From: Pectobacterium aroidearum | Lineage (GTDB): Bacteria; Pseudomonadota; Gammaproteobacteria; Enterobacterales; Enterobacteriaceae | Direction: 5' to 3' | Assembly: GCF_041228105.1 (NCBI RefSeq) | Contig: NZ_CP166097.1 | Span: forward strand, 1 to 64,000 | DNA: 64,000 nucleotides | In this document: positions 1 to 12,080 of the stretch, in pieces | How the letters are laid out: every line of letters begins with the position of its first letter | Position numbering within the stretch: the stretch's first letter is position 1 | Translations under genes and position numbers: made by a program | The notes under the pieces: generated by a model | The model's input: the letters and a program-made list of their open reading frames with translations, nothing else | Database searches by the model: none | What the model was told of the DNA's origin: nothing

Positions 1-1398
1 GTGTCACTTTCGCTTTGGCAGCAGTGTCTTGCCCGTTTGCAGGATGAGTTACCTGCCACAGAATTCAGTATGTGGATACGCCCGTTGCAGGCGGAGCTGA
101 GTGATAACACTCTGGCGCTCTACGCCCCCAATCGTTTTGTGCTGGATTGGGTTCGTGATAAATACTTAAATAATATCAATGTCCTGCTGAATGATTTTTG
201 CGGGATGGATGCCCCTTTACTGCGTTTTGAGGTGGGCAGTAAACCGCTGGTTCAGGCCATCAGCCAGCCCGCGCAACCGCATCATAAGCAGGTCAGTGCT
301 GCGCCTCAGCAGCAGGTACGCTCAGCGCCAGTACGTCCAAGCTGGGATAACTCACCCGCGCAGGCGGAGCATACCTACCGTTCCAATGTGAACCCCAAAC
401 ATACGTTTGATAACTTCGTTGAGGGTAAATCGAACCAGTTAGCACGTGCGGCGGCGCGTCAGGTGGCTGATAATCCAGGTGGTGCTTATAACCCGCTGTT
501 TCTTTATGGTGGTACTGGCCTGGGTAAAACGCACCTGTTGCACGCAGTGGGGAATGGCATCATCGCCCGTAAACCCAACGCGAAGGTGGTCTATATGCAC
601 TCCGAGCGTTTCGTGCAGGATATGGTGAAAGCGTTGCAGAACAATGCGATTGAAGAATTCAAACGCTACTACCGTTCCGTTGATGCGCTGCTGATCGATG
701 ATATTCAATTCTTTGCTAATAAAGAGCGTTCTCAGGAAGAGTTCTTCCATACCTTCAACGCGCTGCTGGAAGGCAACCAGCAAATCATTCTGACGTCTGA
801 CCGCTACCCGAAAGAGATTAACGGCGTGGAAGATCGCCTGAAATCCCGCTTCGGCTGGGGGTTAACGGTCGCAATTGAACCGCCAGAGCTGGAAACCCGC
901 GTGGCGATTCTGATGAAAAAGGCAGATGAAAATGACATTCGCCTGCCTGGTGAAGTTGCGTTCTTTATTGCCAAGCGCTTGCGTTCTAACGTACGTGAGC
1001 TGGAAGGCGCACTGAACCGCGTCATCGCGAACGCCAATTTTACCGGCCGCTCCATCACCATCGATTTTGTGCGCGAGGCGCTGCGCGATTTGCTGGCGTT
1101 GCAGGAAAAACTGGTTACTATCGACAATATTCAAAAGACCGTGGCGGAATACTATAAAATCAAGGTAGCCGACCTGCTGTCTAAACGTCGTTCCCGCTCG
1201 GTGGCGCGTCCGCGCCAGATGGCGATGGCGTTGGCGAAAGAACTGACGAATCACAGCCTGCCGGAAATCGGCGATGCCTTTGGCGGGCGTGACCATACGA
1301 CGGTGTTGCATGCCTGCCGCAAGATTGAGCAGTTGCGTGAAGAAAGCCACGACATCAAAGAAGATTTTTCCAATTTAATCAGAACTCTATCGTCATAA
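1..1398 (+). CDS. dnaA: Chromosomal replication initiator DnaA
   Basis: Initiator ATPase that binds DnaA boxes at the origin, melts the DNA and loads the DnaB helicase. The 465-residue product has the four family domains: an N-terminal oligomerisation domain (about 1-85), a Gln/Pro-rich linker (about 88-130), the AAA+ core with Walker A GGTGLGKT at 170-177 and Walker B LLIDDIQ at 230-236, and a C-terminal DNA-binding domain with the signature [12 protein letters not shown]. Length matches the enterobacterial protein (about 467). The start is GTG at the first base of the window, as is usual for enterobacterial dnaA, so its promoter lies outside. dnaN follows after 4 bp and is presumably cotranscribed. 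Identification is secure. Confidence 0.98.
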   Translation: MSLSLWQQCLARLQDELPATEFSMWIRPLQAELSDNTLALYAPNRFVLDWVRDKYLNNINVLLNDFCGMDAPLLRFEVGSKPLVQAISQPAQPHHKQVSAAPQQQVRSAPVRPSWDNSPAQAEHTYRSNVNPKHTFDNFVEGKSNQLARAAARQVADNPGGAYNPLFLYGGTGLGKTHLLHAVGNGIIARKPNAKVVYMHSERFVQDMVKALQNNAIEEFKRYYRSVDALLIDDIQFFANKERSQEEFFHTFNALLEGNQQIILTSDRYPKEINGVEDRLKSRFGWGLTVAIEPPELETRVAILMKKADENDIRLPGEVAFFIAKRLRSNVRELEGALNRVIANANFTGRSITIDFVREALRDLLALQEKLVTIDNIQKTVAEYYKIKVADLLSKRRSRSVARPRQMAMALAKELTNHSLPEIGDAFGGRDHTTVLHACRKIEQLREESHDIKEDFSNLIRTLSS

Positions 1399-1402
1399 CA
1401 CT

Positions 1403-2503
1403 ATGAAATTTATTGTTGAACGCGAACGTCTGTTAAAGCCATTACAACAGGTCAGCAGTCCGCTGGGCGGCCGACCGACTTTACCGATTCTGGGCAACCT
1501 GCTGATTCAGGTGACGGAAGATGCACTGTCGCTGACCGGTACCGATCTGGAAATGGAGATGGTGGCGAAAGTGGCGCTGACGCAGCCGCATGAGCCGGGT
1601 GCCACGACCGTCCCAGCCCGCAAGCTGTTTGATATTTGCCGGGGGCTGCCGGAAGGCGCGGAAATCACCATTATGCTGGATGGCGATCGCATGCTGGTGC
1701 GCTCTGGCCGCAGCCGTTTCTCGCTGTCTACGCTACCTGCGGCGGATTTCCCTAATCTGGACGACTGGCAGAGCGACGTTGAATTCTCGTTGCCGCAGGC
1801 GACGATGAAGCGTTTGATCGAAGCGACGCAATTTTCGATGGCGCATCAGGACGTTCGCTACTACCTCAACGGTATGCTGTTTGAAACCGAAGGCGAAGAG
1901 CTACGTACGGTCGCGACTGATGGTCACCGTCTGGCGGTCTGTTCCATGCCGGTTGGTCAATCTTTGCCATCACATTCGGTGATCGTACCGCGTAAAGGCG
2001 TGATGGAACTGGTGCGTCTGCTGGATGGCGGTGATACACCGTTGCAGTTGCAGATCGGCAGCAACAATATTCGCGCGCATGTCGGCGATTTTATCTTCAC
2101 GTCGAAGCTGGTCGATGGGCGTTTCCCTGATTATCGCCGCGTATTGCCGAAAAACCCGGATAAAACGCTGGAAGCCAGCTGCGATCTGCTCAAGCAGGCC
2201 TTCTCCCGTGCGGCGATTTTATCGAATGAAAAATTCCGCGGTGTACGTCTGCACCTGATTCAGAATCAGCTCAAAATTACTGCCAATAACCCGGAGCAGG
2301 AAGAAGCGGAAGAGATTCTGGATGTGCAGTACGACGGCACCGAGATGGAAATCGGCTTTAACGTCAGTTACGTACTGGATGTGCTGAACGCGCTGAAGTG
2401 CGAAGGTGTACGTTTGTTGCTGACCGATTCCGTTTCCAGCGTGCAGATCGAAGATAGCGCCAGCCGGGCGGCGGCCTATGTCGTTATGCCAATGCGGTTG
2501 TAG
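1403..2503 (+). CDS. dnaN: DNA polymerase III sliding clamp (beta subunit)
   Basis: Ring-shaped processivity clamp that tethers DNA polymerase III and other clamp-binding proteins to DNA. The 366-residue product has the family length and begins MKFIVERERLLKPLQQV, followed by the GGRPTLPILGNLL segment typical of the first of three clamp folds; the C-terminus VVMPMRL forms the last strand of the third. It starts 4 bp after dnaA stops, in the standard dnaA-dnaN-recF-gyrB order. The start ATG is chosen from the conserved N-terminus. Identification is secure. Confidence 0.98.
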   Translation: MKFIVERERLLKPLQQVSSPLGGRPTLPILGNLLIQVTEDALSLTGTDLEMEMVAKVALTQPHEPGATTVPARKLFDICRGLPEGAEITIMLDGDRMLVRSGRSRFSLSTLPAADFPNLDDWQSDVEFSLPQATMKRLIEATQFSMAHQDVRYYLNGMLFETEGEELRTVATDGHRLAVCSMPVGQSLPSHSVIVPRKGVMELVRLLDGGDTPLQLQIGSNNIRAHVGDFIFTSKLVDGRFPDYRRVLPKNPDKTLEASCDLLKQAFSRAAILSNEKFRGVRLHLIQNQLKITANNPEQEEAEEILDVQYDGTEMEIGFNVSYVLDVLNALKCEGVRLLLTDSVSSVQIEDSASRAAAYVVMPMRL

Positions 2504-2552
2504 AATTATCGGGCAAGTTTACTTGCCCTTTCATTATTAAGATAACTGCAAC

Positions 2553-3638
2553 ATGGCTCTCACTCGTCTTCTCATCAAAGATTTCCGCAATATCGAGGCG
2601 GCCGATCTGGCGCTGGTTCCCGGCTTTAATTTTTTAGTGGGTGCCAACGGCAGCGGTAAAACCAGCGTGCTGGAAGCGATTTATACGCTAGGACACGGGC
2701 GGGCGTTTCGTAGCATTCAGGCGGGGCGCGTCATTCGGCACGATCAGCCGGAATTTGTGCTTCACGGTCGTATTGACGGCACGGAAACAGAGCGTTCCGT
2801 TGGGCTAAGTAAAAACCGTCAGGGCGATAGCAAGGTGCGGATCGACGGCAGCGACGGGCACAAAGTCGCTGAACTGGCGCAACTGCTGCCGATACAGTTG
2901 ATCACCCCGGAAGGGTTTACCCTGCTCAACGGCGGTCCGAAATTTCGTCGCGCCTTTCTCGACTGGGGGTGTTTCCATAATGAACCTGGCTTTTTTGCAG
3001 CCTGGAGCAATATGAAACGCCTGCTGCGCCAGCGTAATGCTGCGCTGCGCCAAGTGAGTCACTATGGGCAACTGAGAGCCTGGGATCAGGAACTGGTGCC
3101 GCTGGCGGAACGTATCAGCGAATGGCGTGCGCAATACAGTGCGGCGATTGCCAATGATATCGCCACGACCTGTACGCAATTTCTGCCTGAATTTTCTCTC
3201 AGTTTCTCTTTCCAGCGCGGCTGGGATAAAGAAAGTGAGTATGCCGAACTGCTGGAACGGCAGTTCGAACGCGACCGTATGTTAGGTTATACGGCGCTGG
3301 GGCCGCATAAAGCCGACTTCCGCATCCGCGCCAGCGGCGTGGCAGTCGAGGATATGCTGTCCCGTGGCCAGCTCAAGCTGCTGATGTGCGCGCTGAGGCT
3401 GGCTCAGGGTGAATTTCTCACCCGTCAGAACGGACTGCGCTGTCTGTATCTGATCGATGATTTTGCTTCCGAACTGGATAGTACCCGCCGCCGTTTGTTA
3501 GCCGAACGGTTGAAAGCCACCCATGCACAGGTTTTTGTCAGCGCGGTCAGCGCCGAACAGATAGAGGACATGGTTGGTGAAAAGGGCAAGATGTTCCGCG
3601 TAGAACAGGGTAAAATAACGGTTCAATCACAGGACTAA
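2553..3638 (+). CDS. recF: DNA replication and repair ATPase RecF
   Basis: SMC-like ABC ATPase that helps RecO and RecR load RecA on gapped DNA at stalled forks. The 361-residue product carries Walker [10 protein letters not shown] at about 30-38, an ABC-type signature LSRGQLKLL near 270 and a Walker B/D-loop [13 protein letters not shown] near 297. Length equals the family norm. It lies 49 bp after dnaN and 18 bp before gyrB in the conserved replication block. Identification is secure. Confidence 0.97.
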
Positions 3639-6074
<2,436 letters not shown>

Positions 6075-6120
6075 TTTAGATAGATTCTGACCGTTGATAA
6101 GTCTTTCTGAGGAGTGAAAA

Positions 6121-6301
6121 CGGTGATAATGGAATAGAAGAGTAAAGCGTTTGCGCCATGGACAAAAGCGTCAGGAGCGCTTTTGAACGTCGTTTGCGAC
6201 GGCCCTGAAAGGGTGAATCTCAGGGATGAGATTCATATCTGCGCAATCCGAGCGCACAGGGATGTGTTTACAGCGTCTTTACGATCTATCCATTATCACC
6301 G
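6121..6301. repeat. MITE-like palindromic element with 12-bp terminal inverted repeats
   Basis: The 181-bp stretch between gyrB and its terminator is bounded by perfect 12-bp inverted repeats, CGGTGATAATGG at 6121-6132 and CCATTATCACCG at 6290-6301. Inside are further hairpins, such as AAAAGCG/CGCTTTT at 6164-6184 and GAATCTCA/TGAGATTC near 6213. No coding frame is evident. The nested design suggests a non-autonomous miniature element or a structured intergenic repeat. Seen directly; its copy number elsewhere cannot be judged from one window. Confidence 0.6.
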
Positions 6302-6325
6302 CCCGATCGGTTTATCAGCAACCTG

Positions 6326-6356
6326 AGCCAGCTCCCTGCGGAGCTGGCTTTTTTTA
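6326..6356 (+). terminator. Rho-independent terminator after gyrB
   Basis: Perfect 10-bp stem AGCCAGCTCC/GGAGCTGGCT with loop CTGC followed by a run of eight T. It lies downstream of gyrB and of the inverted-repeat element. Confidence 0.85.
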
Positions 6357-6469
6357 TGGCGAGCTTCCTGCCCGCCACCCTTTGGGCCGTCGTGAGCGAC
6401 GTTGAAAAACGTTCCCTACGTTTTTTTATGATGAATGTCCTGCTCGCCGTGACGTTGAAAAACGTTTTA
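6357..6469. repeat. Short intergenic repeat, two copies of a 16-bp motif
   Basis: The motif GACGTTGAAAAACGTT occurs at 6398-6413 and again at 6451-6466, with nearby CTGCCCGCC and GGGCCGTCG words. A related arrangement of the same words (CCTGCCCGCC, GGGCCGTCG, GACGTT) recurs between dppA and dppB near 59465-59505. This looks like a REP-type family of intergenic repeats. It may also act as the transcription end for the MFS gene on the minus strand. Confidence 0.5.
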
Positions 6470-7660
6470 TCAGGCTAATGCACGGCGTTTGGCGCTGCGC
6501 ATTTCCTGTAGCAGCGTGATGAAAGCGGTAATCAGCATAAAGATGACGGCAGACCAGAAAATAGCGTGAGGGTGGCCGTGATCCAGCAGCCAGCCGAACA
6601 GCACGGGTCCTGCAGCACCGCCGATGTTGAAGCCAGTAGAAACAATCCCAAAGACCCGTCCTTCCGCTCCCGGCGGTGAGGCAGCGCGTACCAGCATATC
6701 CCGGGAAGGGGCGATCATACCGGAGAGGAAACCTGCAGCAGCCAGCAACGGCACCAGGACGATAGTCGGTAAGGAATACATGGCAACAATACTGACGAGC
6801 ACGGCAGTCACGGCCAGCGCTGCTGTCGCTACCAGCCCGTGGCGTTTGGTTTTATCCGCCAGTGAACCGCCAGCCAGTACGCCAAAGGCACTGGCGAACA
6901 AGAACGCGGTAAGCGCCACGTTAGCCTGCGACAGCGACAAATCGTAGCCCGTGACTAACGCCGTCACGGAGAAATTCTGGATTGAACCCGTACTTAAATT
7001 CAGCAGCAGGAACAGAATCAGCAGCGCCAGAATCGGCAGCGTGAACACGGGCGCGCGCGATTTGCCCGGCTGGGTGCCTGTTGCCGCTGCAGGTTTCACT
7101 CGGCTAGGTTCATCGCGATCCGTCAGAAGCAGCGGTATCGTCAGTAAGCCGATGATGCCGGAAACGATGAAGGCGCTATTGATGCCGGAAAAGGCGGCGA
7201 TGGACAGCAAAATGCCGGGCGCAATGGCCGTGCCCAGAAAGCCGGAGAAGGTATGCACTGAGAACGCGCGGCCCATGCGTTTTTCATCAATCCCGCGCGA
7301 CAATAAGGCGTAATCCGCCGGGTGATAAACTGCGTTTGCCACGCCAGCCAGCCCCATCGCGGCAACCAACCAAACATAGCTGTCTGAGAAACCGAGCGAG
7401 AGAAAACAGAGGCTTCCGAGTGCTAAACCTGCGGTTAACGTACGGCGCGCGCCGATGCGATCCACCATAAAACCAATTGGCGTCTGCACACAGGCGGAGA
7501 CAATGTTGAATACGCTGAGTGCAAACCCGAGCTCGACAAAACTGATATCGCGCTGAGCTGACAGCAGTGGAATCAGTGCAGGCAGCACCATCATATGGAA
7601 GTGACTCACCAAATGCGCTGATGAGATTTGCGCCAGTAGCGGTAATTTTATGAATTTCAT
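6470..7660 (-). CDS. MFS transporter, probable drug or metabolite exporter
   Basis: Major facilitator superfamily secondary transporter of 396 residues with about 12 hydrophobic helices, located in the inner membrane. The loop 2-3 signature MVDRIGARRTLTAG and a second-half counterpart LADKTKRHGL are visible. The overall pattern resembles the Fsr (fosmidomycin resistance)-like group, but the substrate cannot be read from sequence. The open frame extends 23 codons further upstream; I place the start at MKFIKLPLL (7660) because the upstream part is Cys/Ser/His-rich, not membrane-like, and runs across the intergenic region. It is convergent with gyrB and divergent from the GFA gene. Confidence 0.8.
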   Translation of the reverse strand: MKFIKLPLLAQISSAHLVSHFHMMVLPALIPLLSAQRDISFVELGFALSVFNIVSACVQTPIGFMVDRIGARRTLTAGLALGSLCFLSLGFSDSYVWLVAAMGLAGVANAVYHPADYALLSRGIDEKRMGRAFSVHTFSGFLGTAIAPGILLSIAAFSGINSAFIVSGIIGLLTIPLLLTDRDEPSRVKPAAATGTQPGKSRAPVFTLPILALLILFLLLNLSTGSIQNFSVTALVTGYDLSLSQANVALTAFLFASAFGVLAGGSLADKTKRHGLVATAALAVTAVLVSIVAMYSLPTIVLVPLLAAAGFLSGMIAPSRDMLVRAASPPGAEGRVFGIVSTGFNIGGAAGPVLFGWLLDHGHPHAIFWSAVIFMLITAFITLLQEMRSAKRRALA

Positions 7661-7824
7661 ATTATCTTTGCAGCTTACGGGTCTGTAGATTTTATTATCG
7701 TGAGAGCTGGCGCAAGAACAGGGCGTCACTCCCTGGTAAATGGATCATAAGGTTAGCATATTACTTATATCATCGATGGCGAATATTGATACCCGCCTTG
7801 TCGGCAGATTAGGGAGAGAACGGC

Positions 7825-8193
7825 GTGACGATAAAATCATATTTGGGCGGATGTTTATGTGGTCAGATTCGGTTCAGGGCCTCGGGTGAACCGGGCAATC
7901 CACATGCCTGTTCCTGTACTTTTTGCCAGCAGCATTCCGGTGCGCCAACGCTGTTGTGGGTTGAGTTTCCCCGGTCGGCAGTTGAATGGATTGGTGAAGG
8001 CGGAGAACCCGCGCGCTATCGGTCGTCTGATTACTCCAGCCGGGCTTTTTGCCCGCACTGCGGCAGCACGCTGGGAGCGATTGATGATGAGCCAACCATT
8101 GCGCTGACGATTGGAAATTTTGATGAGAAAAACAGCCCGGAGCTGAAGCCAACGTCACATTCGTTCGAGGACTGCTGCCCGCGCTGGGAATAA
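7825..8193 (+). CDS. GFA/CENP-V family zinc-binding protein
   Basis: Small 122-residue protein of the GFA (glutathione-dependent formaldehyde-activating enzyme)/CENP-V fold. The zinc-ligand cysteines are visible: GGCLCGQIRF near 9-17, CSCTFC near 29-34 and FCPHCGSTLG near 75-84. Members are often annotated as S-(hydroxymethyl)glutathione synthases, but most have no proven activity. The start is GTG at 7825, preceded by the ribosome-binding site AGGGAGAG; no better ATG exists before the conserved Cys motif. It appears to be a single-gene unit divergent from the MFS gene. Confidence 0.85.
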   Translation: MTIKSYLGGCLCGQIRFRASGEPGNPHACSCTFCQQHSGAPTLLWVEFPRSAVEWIGEGGEPARYRSSDYSSRAFCPHCGSTLGAIDDEPTIALTIGNFDEKNSPELKPTSHSFEDCCPRWE

Positions 8194-8242
8194 TGCACAG
8201 GCCGTTGCCGGCCCGTGCAGGGGAGTTGGTGAAGAAGGGTAA

Positions 8243-10246
8243 TTACGAGAGCTTGAATACCAGCACCGTTTGCGCGAGCTGTCTGGCCTGTTCTTCCAGT
8301 GAAGCGGCAGCCGCTGTGGCTTCCTGCACCAGTGCGGCGTTCTGCTGGGTAACGCCGTCCATCTCGTGAACGGCCTGCGTCACCTGACTGATCCCGCGCG
8401 ATTGTTCATCCGATGCTGAGACGATCTCATCCATGATGTCTTTAACCGACGTGACAGCACGCAGCATGTCCTGCATGGTCTCGCCAGCGCTCTGAACCAG
8501 CGTGACGCCGCTGTCGACGCGGCTAGCGGATTCCGTTATCAAAGCGGTGATATCTTTTACGGCACTGGCGCTACGCTGCGCGAGGTTGCGCACCTCGTTG
8601 GCGACCACTGCAAAACCGCGCCCTTGTTCGCCCGCTCTGGCGGCTTCTACCGCCGCGTTGAGTGCCAGAATATTGGTCTGGAACGCGATGCCGTTAATGA
8701 TGCTGGTAATATCGGCAATTTTCTTCGAACTGTCGTCGATCTCACTCATAATGTGAACAACCTGACCGACTATCTTGTCACCTTTCTGAGCGATGTGGGC
8801 CGCGTTCTGCGCCAGCGTTGTGGCGTTATGGGCGTTATCCGCATTTTGTTTCACCGTCGCCGTAATCTGTTCCATGCTGGCGGCGGTTTCTTCCAGCGCC
8901 GCCGCTTGTTGCTCGGTACGGGAGGCCAGATCGGTGTTGCCTGCCGCAATTTCTGTTGCGCCGTGGCTGACGGATTCGCTGGTGCTAATCAACTGTTCGG
9001 CGATGTCTCGCAGCTGTGACTGCATAGCGTTCATAGCGTAAAAAATACTGCTATCGTCTTTTGGCTGCACAGGAATGGTCTGCGTTAAATCCCCCTGCGC
9101 GACGGACAGCGCGATCTGTGCAGCCTGAGCCGGTTCCCCACCGATAGGCCGAGCGACTTTGCGGTTAAAGATGATGCCTAGTACGCCAGAAACCACCACG
9201 ATACTCAGTACCATAAGCAGTAGCCCTATGTTGCGCTGCCGCACCGTTTCCGCCATCACCACATTAACGGGGGCGGACAGGCCGAGCATCCAGGGCGTAC
9301 CGGTATTGCCGATGGTGACTGGCACATACACGTTAAACGCTGGCGTGTTCAGCACGGCATTATCACGTTCAATCTGATAAGGCTGCCCTGTGGTGACATG
9401 CTCAAGCAGCGTCGGGTCGTTTTCAATTTTTTTGGTCACCCGGGCTTTTTCGGGGTGAGAGATGTAGGCACCGGAGTGCGACAGCAGCTGGGCGTAGCCC
9501 GTACCCTCATAGGGTTTGATGTTATTGGTGAGCTGTTGCAGCGTATCCAGCGAAAAATCCGCGGTGACGGAGCCGTAAAACTTATTGTTGATAATGATAG
9601 GCACGGCAATGGAGGTCAGCAGGACATCGACACCGTTGTAAGGGTAGCTATACGGTTCCAGAATCACTTCTTTCTGGAGTTTCTTCGGCAGCAGGTAGTA
9701 ATCGCCGCTGCCGGGCGTTTCATAATCCACCAGATTATGCAGAGCAACGTTGCCTGCGGTATCTCGGTCGACATAACGGACGAAGCGACCTTGCGGGTCC
9801 TGATCGGGCTGACCAGCGTACTCCCGATCTTTGCCGTCGAACGCATCAGGTTCCCATGCCAGCGACATCGAAAGGAAATCGGGGTGGCTCTTCAGCGCAT
9901 TCTTCAGCAGCGTTTCTGCGGTTTTCCGATCGGCATTGCCTGCTTCTTGCAGACTGACAACGCTCTGCACCAGATTGCGCGCCGCATGTAGCGCGACATC
10001 CAGCTTTTGCTGAATAAGGTAGCTGTTGGTATACGCTGTTTGCTCAAGATAATGCTGTGCGATGGTCTTTTGTTGCTGGCCGGATTGCCAGATCAACAGG
10101 CCGATAGTGAGAATAAAACCGAGTGCGATAGTGCTAACGCCCGCCAGGAGCATCAGCATCCGTGTGCTGAGTTTTCTTTTTGACGCGGTTGGTGAGGAGT
10201 GAATGGATGGATTGCTGTGGTTAACCGGTAACAGTGTTGTAGACAT
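8243..10246 (-). CDS. Methyl-accepting chemotaxis protein with periplasmic dCache-type sensor
   Basis: Inner-membrane chemoreceptor signalling to CheA/CheW. Of 667 residues: a basic N-terminus, a first transmembrane helix (about 35-55), a long periplasmic dCache-like ligand domain with aromatic/acidic patches ([34 protein letters not shown]), a second helix near 335-355, a HAMP region, and a signalling domain with the hairpin tip containing [21 protein letters not shown]. The ligand is unknown; dCache receptors often bind amino acids or organic acids. The open frame runs upstream to 10420, beyond the predicted transcription start, so the longest start is excluded. ATG at 10246 has AGGGGA at good spacing. 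No CheR/CheB-binding pentapeptide is seen at the C-terminus (VLVFKLS). Confidence 0.93.
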   Translation of the reverse strand: MSTTLLPVNHSNPSIHSSPTASKRKLSTRMLMLLAGVSTIALGFILTIGLLIWQSGQQQKTIAQHYLEQTAYTNSYLIQQKLDVALHAARNLVQSVVSLQEAGNADRKTAETLLKNALKSHPDFLSMSLAWEPDAFDGKDREYAGQPDQDPQGRFVRYVDRDTAGNVALHNLVDYETPGSGDYYLLPKKLQKEVILEPYSYPYNGVDVLLTSIAVPIIINNKFYGSVTADFSLDTLQQLTNNIKPYEGTGYAQLLSHSGAYISHPEKARVTKKIENDPTLLEHVTTGQPYQIERDNAVLNTPAFNVYVPVTIGNTGTPWMLGLSAPVNVVMAETVRQRNIGLLLMVLSIVVVSGVLGIIFNRKVARPIGGEPAQAAQIALSVAQGDLTQTIPVQPKDDSSIFYAMNAMQSQLRDIAEQLISTSESVSHGATEIAAGNTDLASRTEQQAAALEETAASMEQITATVKQNADNAHNATTLAQNAAHIAQKGDKIVGQVVHIMSEIDDSSKKIADITSIINGIAFQTNILALNAAVEAARAGEQGRGFAVVANEVRNLAQRSASAVKDITALITESASRVDSGVTLVQSAGETMQDMLRAVTSVKDIMDEIVSASDEQSRGISQVTQAVHEMDGVTQQNAALVQEATAAAASLEEQARQLAQTVLVFKLS

Positions 10247-10378
10247 ATGCGTAATATCCCCTGGGATATAAGCGCCAATACCCGTCGATTTAGGGTATGT
10301 AGGTGCTTTTTTCATAAAAGAATCAATTGATTGTCTTCCTTTCTGTTTTATGGGCATTCCCTTCCGCGACTCACCCTT

Positions 10379-10400
10379 ATTTGTGATGTAAGTCACAAAT
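10379..10400. promoter_or_regulatory. CRP-like palindrome overlapping the chemoreceptor transcription start
   Basis: A 22-bp near-perfect palindrome containing TGTGA-N6-TCACA with A/T-rich arms, close to the CRP consensus. It starts 4 bp downstream of the sigma-28 -10 box and so covers the predicted start site. A bound protein there would be expected to block rather than activate this promoter. Seen in sequence; binding is inferred. Confidence 0.7.
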
Positions 10401-10403
10401 AAA

Positions 10404-10430
10404 TTATCGGCGGGAAACACTACCTCTTTA
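10404..10430 (-). promoter_or_regulatory. Sigma-28 (FliA) flagellar-class promoter for the chemoreceptor gene
   Basis: Read on the minus strand the site is TAAA (10430-10427), 15 bp, then GCCGATAA (10411-10404). This is an exact match to the enterobacterial FliA consensus in both boxes and spacing. It predicts transcription from about 10397, leaving a leader of roughly 150 nt, and ties the receptor to the motility regulon. Confidence 0.9.
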
Positions 10431-10530
10431 GGCTATTCACGAAAATGTCACAAATCGGCGCGGTCATAAACCGCATCAGTGTGATAGCGGATGAGATGTG
10501 AGGCATGACGCCTCATCGTGTGAACGAGGG

Positions 10531-11544
10531 TTAAGCGGCAGGGCCTCTGCTGACTGAATCTCGGATAATCAATTCGCCCTTGAAGTCAGGCGCAGGCTCG
10601 ACGGTTTCACCCTCCAGCCGGCACAGCAGTTTCTCAAGGGTATAGTTGATCATTTCGGCGACGGGTACGTGCACGGTAGTGAGCGGGGGATAGAACCATG
10701 AAGCCATCGGTAAATCGTCGAACCCCAGCAGCGAGACATCCTGCGGAATCGCAAGGCCGTGTTCGCGCAGCGCTTTTGCCGCGCCAATCGCCATGTCGTC
10801 ATTGCTGGCGACCAGTGCACTGAAAGTGGTCGACCGCTGAAGCAGGGTTTTTGCTGCCGAATAACCGCTGTCATGTGTCCAATCGCCAGGCGCAACCAGA
10901 CTGTCACTATAGGGAATCCCGTTTTCCTCCAGCGCCTGGCGGTAGCCCGCTAGTCGGCTCGTACCGGTGGGTGAATTCGGCGATCCGCAGATAAACGCGA
11001 TATCGCGATGATCCTGCGTAATCAGGTAATTGACGGCATCATGGCAGTGTTGCTGGTGGTCAGCACAGATACCGTTGTCACCGTGCCGATGCAGTGTGCG
11101 GTTGACGACCATAATCGGCTGTTCATGCTGTTCGATAATGCTTTCCAGCGCATCGATAGAAAGAAAGCGTGGATAGATAATGACGGCATCGCAGCGTAAA
11201 TCGAGCAGGAACTGGATCGCTTCCCGTTCTTCTTCCGCACTGTGTTTGCCATCCGCCATGATGAGCTGCCGCCCGTATTTTTCCGTCATCGTCGCCGTTT
11301 GGAACAGCAATTCGCTGAAATAGGGGCCGCTGTATAGCGTGTTGGTCACGACCAAGCCAATGATTTGCGATTTGCTTGTGGCGAGCTGGCGCGCCAGCAG
11401 GTTGGGCCGGTAGCCAATCTCTTCAATCGCCCGGAATACCCGATCCCGCGTGGTTTTACTGACGTAGTTATTCCCTGTCAGCACGCGTGATACGGTGGCT
11501 TTGGAGACACCGGCTTTTTTCGCTACATCAAGCATGGTTACCAT
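10531..11544 (-). CDS. ascG: LacI-family repressor, AscG-type
   Basis: Transcription factor of 337 residues with an N-terminal helix-turn-helix (TMLDVAKKAGVSKATVSRVL, 3-22), hinge region and periplasmic-binding-protein-like effector domain. The stretch VVTNTLYSGPYFSELLFQ and DGKHSAEEEREAIQFLLDLRCDAVIIYPRFLS strongly resemble E. coli AscG, repressor of the arbutin/salicin/cellobiose operon ascFB. It is divergent from the PTS operon that starts at 11759, which carries a LacI-type operator upstream. A role as sugar-responsive repressor of that operon is inferred from family and position. Confidence 0.85.
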   Translation of the reverse strand: MVTMLDVAKKAGVSKATVSRVLTGNNYVSKTTRDRVFRAIEEIGYRPNLLARQLATSKSQIIGLVVTNTLYSGPYFSELLFQTATMTEKYGRQLIMADGKHSAEEEREAIQFLLDLRCDAVIIYPRFLSIDALESIIEQHEQPIMVVNRTLHRHGDNGICADHQQHCHDAVNYLITQDHRDIAFICGSPNSPTGTSRLAGYRQALEENGIPYSDSLVAPGDWTHDSGYSAAKTLLQRSTTFSALVASNDDMAIGAAKALREHGLAIPQDVSLLGFDDLPMASWFYPPLTTVHVPVAEMINYTLEKLLCRLEGETVEPAPDFKGELIIRDSVSRGPAA

Positions 11545-11691
11545 CGTACTTTCCCGTTCTCCTTTTGCGCCGCTTTATGCCGTCATTATAGGGAAAAATC
11601 CTCCTTTTTTATCACCAATAACGCGTGTAGGGATAAAAATATTCCCCGATTGCGCTATTTATGATCGCCTTCAAAAAACAGTAAAAACAAT

Positions 11692-11707
11692 ATGAAACCG
11701 GTTGCAT
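11692..11707. promoter_or_regulatory. LacI-family operator upstream of the first beta-glucoside PTS operon
   Basis: Sixteen-bp imperfect palindrome ATGAAACCGGTTGCAT (14 of 16 positions symmetric) centred on the CCGG typical of LacI/GalR-family sites. It lies in the divergent region between the AscG-like gene and the IIB gene, 52 bp before the IIB start, so it could control both. Confidence 0.75.
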
Positions 11708-11758
11708 ATTATTTTTCGTCTTGCTTGAATAATAAAAAAACAGACGGTGAGGTGCAGT

Positions 11759-12064
11759 ATGAATAAGATTTTACTCTGTTGCGCAGCAGGAATGTCTACC
11801 AGCATGCTGGTACAGCGGATGGAAAAGGTCGCCGAGCAAAAGGCGATCGCTGTTGAGATAAAAGCCGTAGGTTTTGAAGAGTTTAGTGAACTGATTGATG
11901 AATATGACTGTTGCCTTTTGGGGCCGCAGATTAAGTATAAACTGTCTGAATTCAAAGTGATAGCTGACGAGAAAGAGAAGCCGATTGCGGTTATTAATAT
12001 GGTTGATTACGGCATGATGAATGGGGAAAAAGTCCTTAACGATGCCCTGGCGATGATCGCGTAA
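11759..12064 (+). CDS. PTS lactose/cellobiose-type enzyme IIB
   Basis: Cytoplasmic phosphocarrier of 101 residues in the PTS that imports and phosphorylates beta-glucosides. The N-terminal CAAGMSTSML loop carries the phosphorylatable cysteine (Cys8). It accepts phosphate from the IIA encoded two genes downstream and passes it to sugar bound by the IIC. The start ATG at 11759 follows GGTGAGG; an upstream in-frame codon at 11747 is rejected because it would overlap that ribosome-binding site. First gene of the operon IIB-IIC-IIA-GH1. Confidence 0.92.
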   Translation: MNKILLCCAAGMSTSMLVQRMEKVAEQKAIAVEIKAVGFEEFSELIDEYDCCLLGPQIKYKLSEFKVIADEKEKPIAVINMVDYGMMNGEKVLNDALAMIA

Positions 12065-12080
12065 TATAACGGGAGGAATA

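Noticed and set aside
1..1400. Replication origin next to dnaA
   Set aside because: No cluster of DnaA boxes or AT-rich unwinding region is seen inside the window; in enterobacteria oriC is near mnmG, not beside dnaA.
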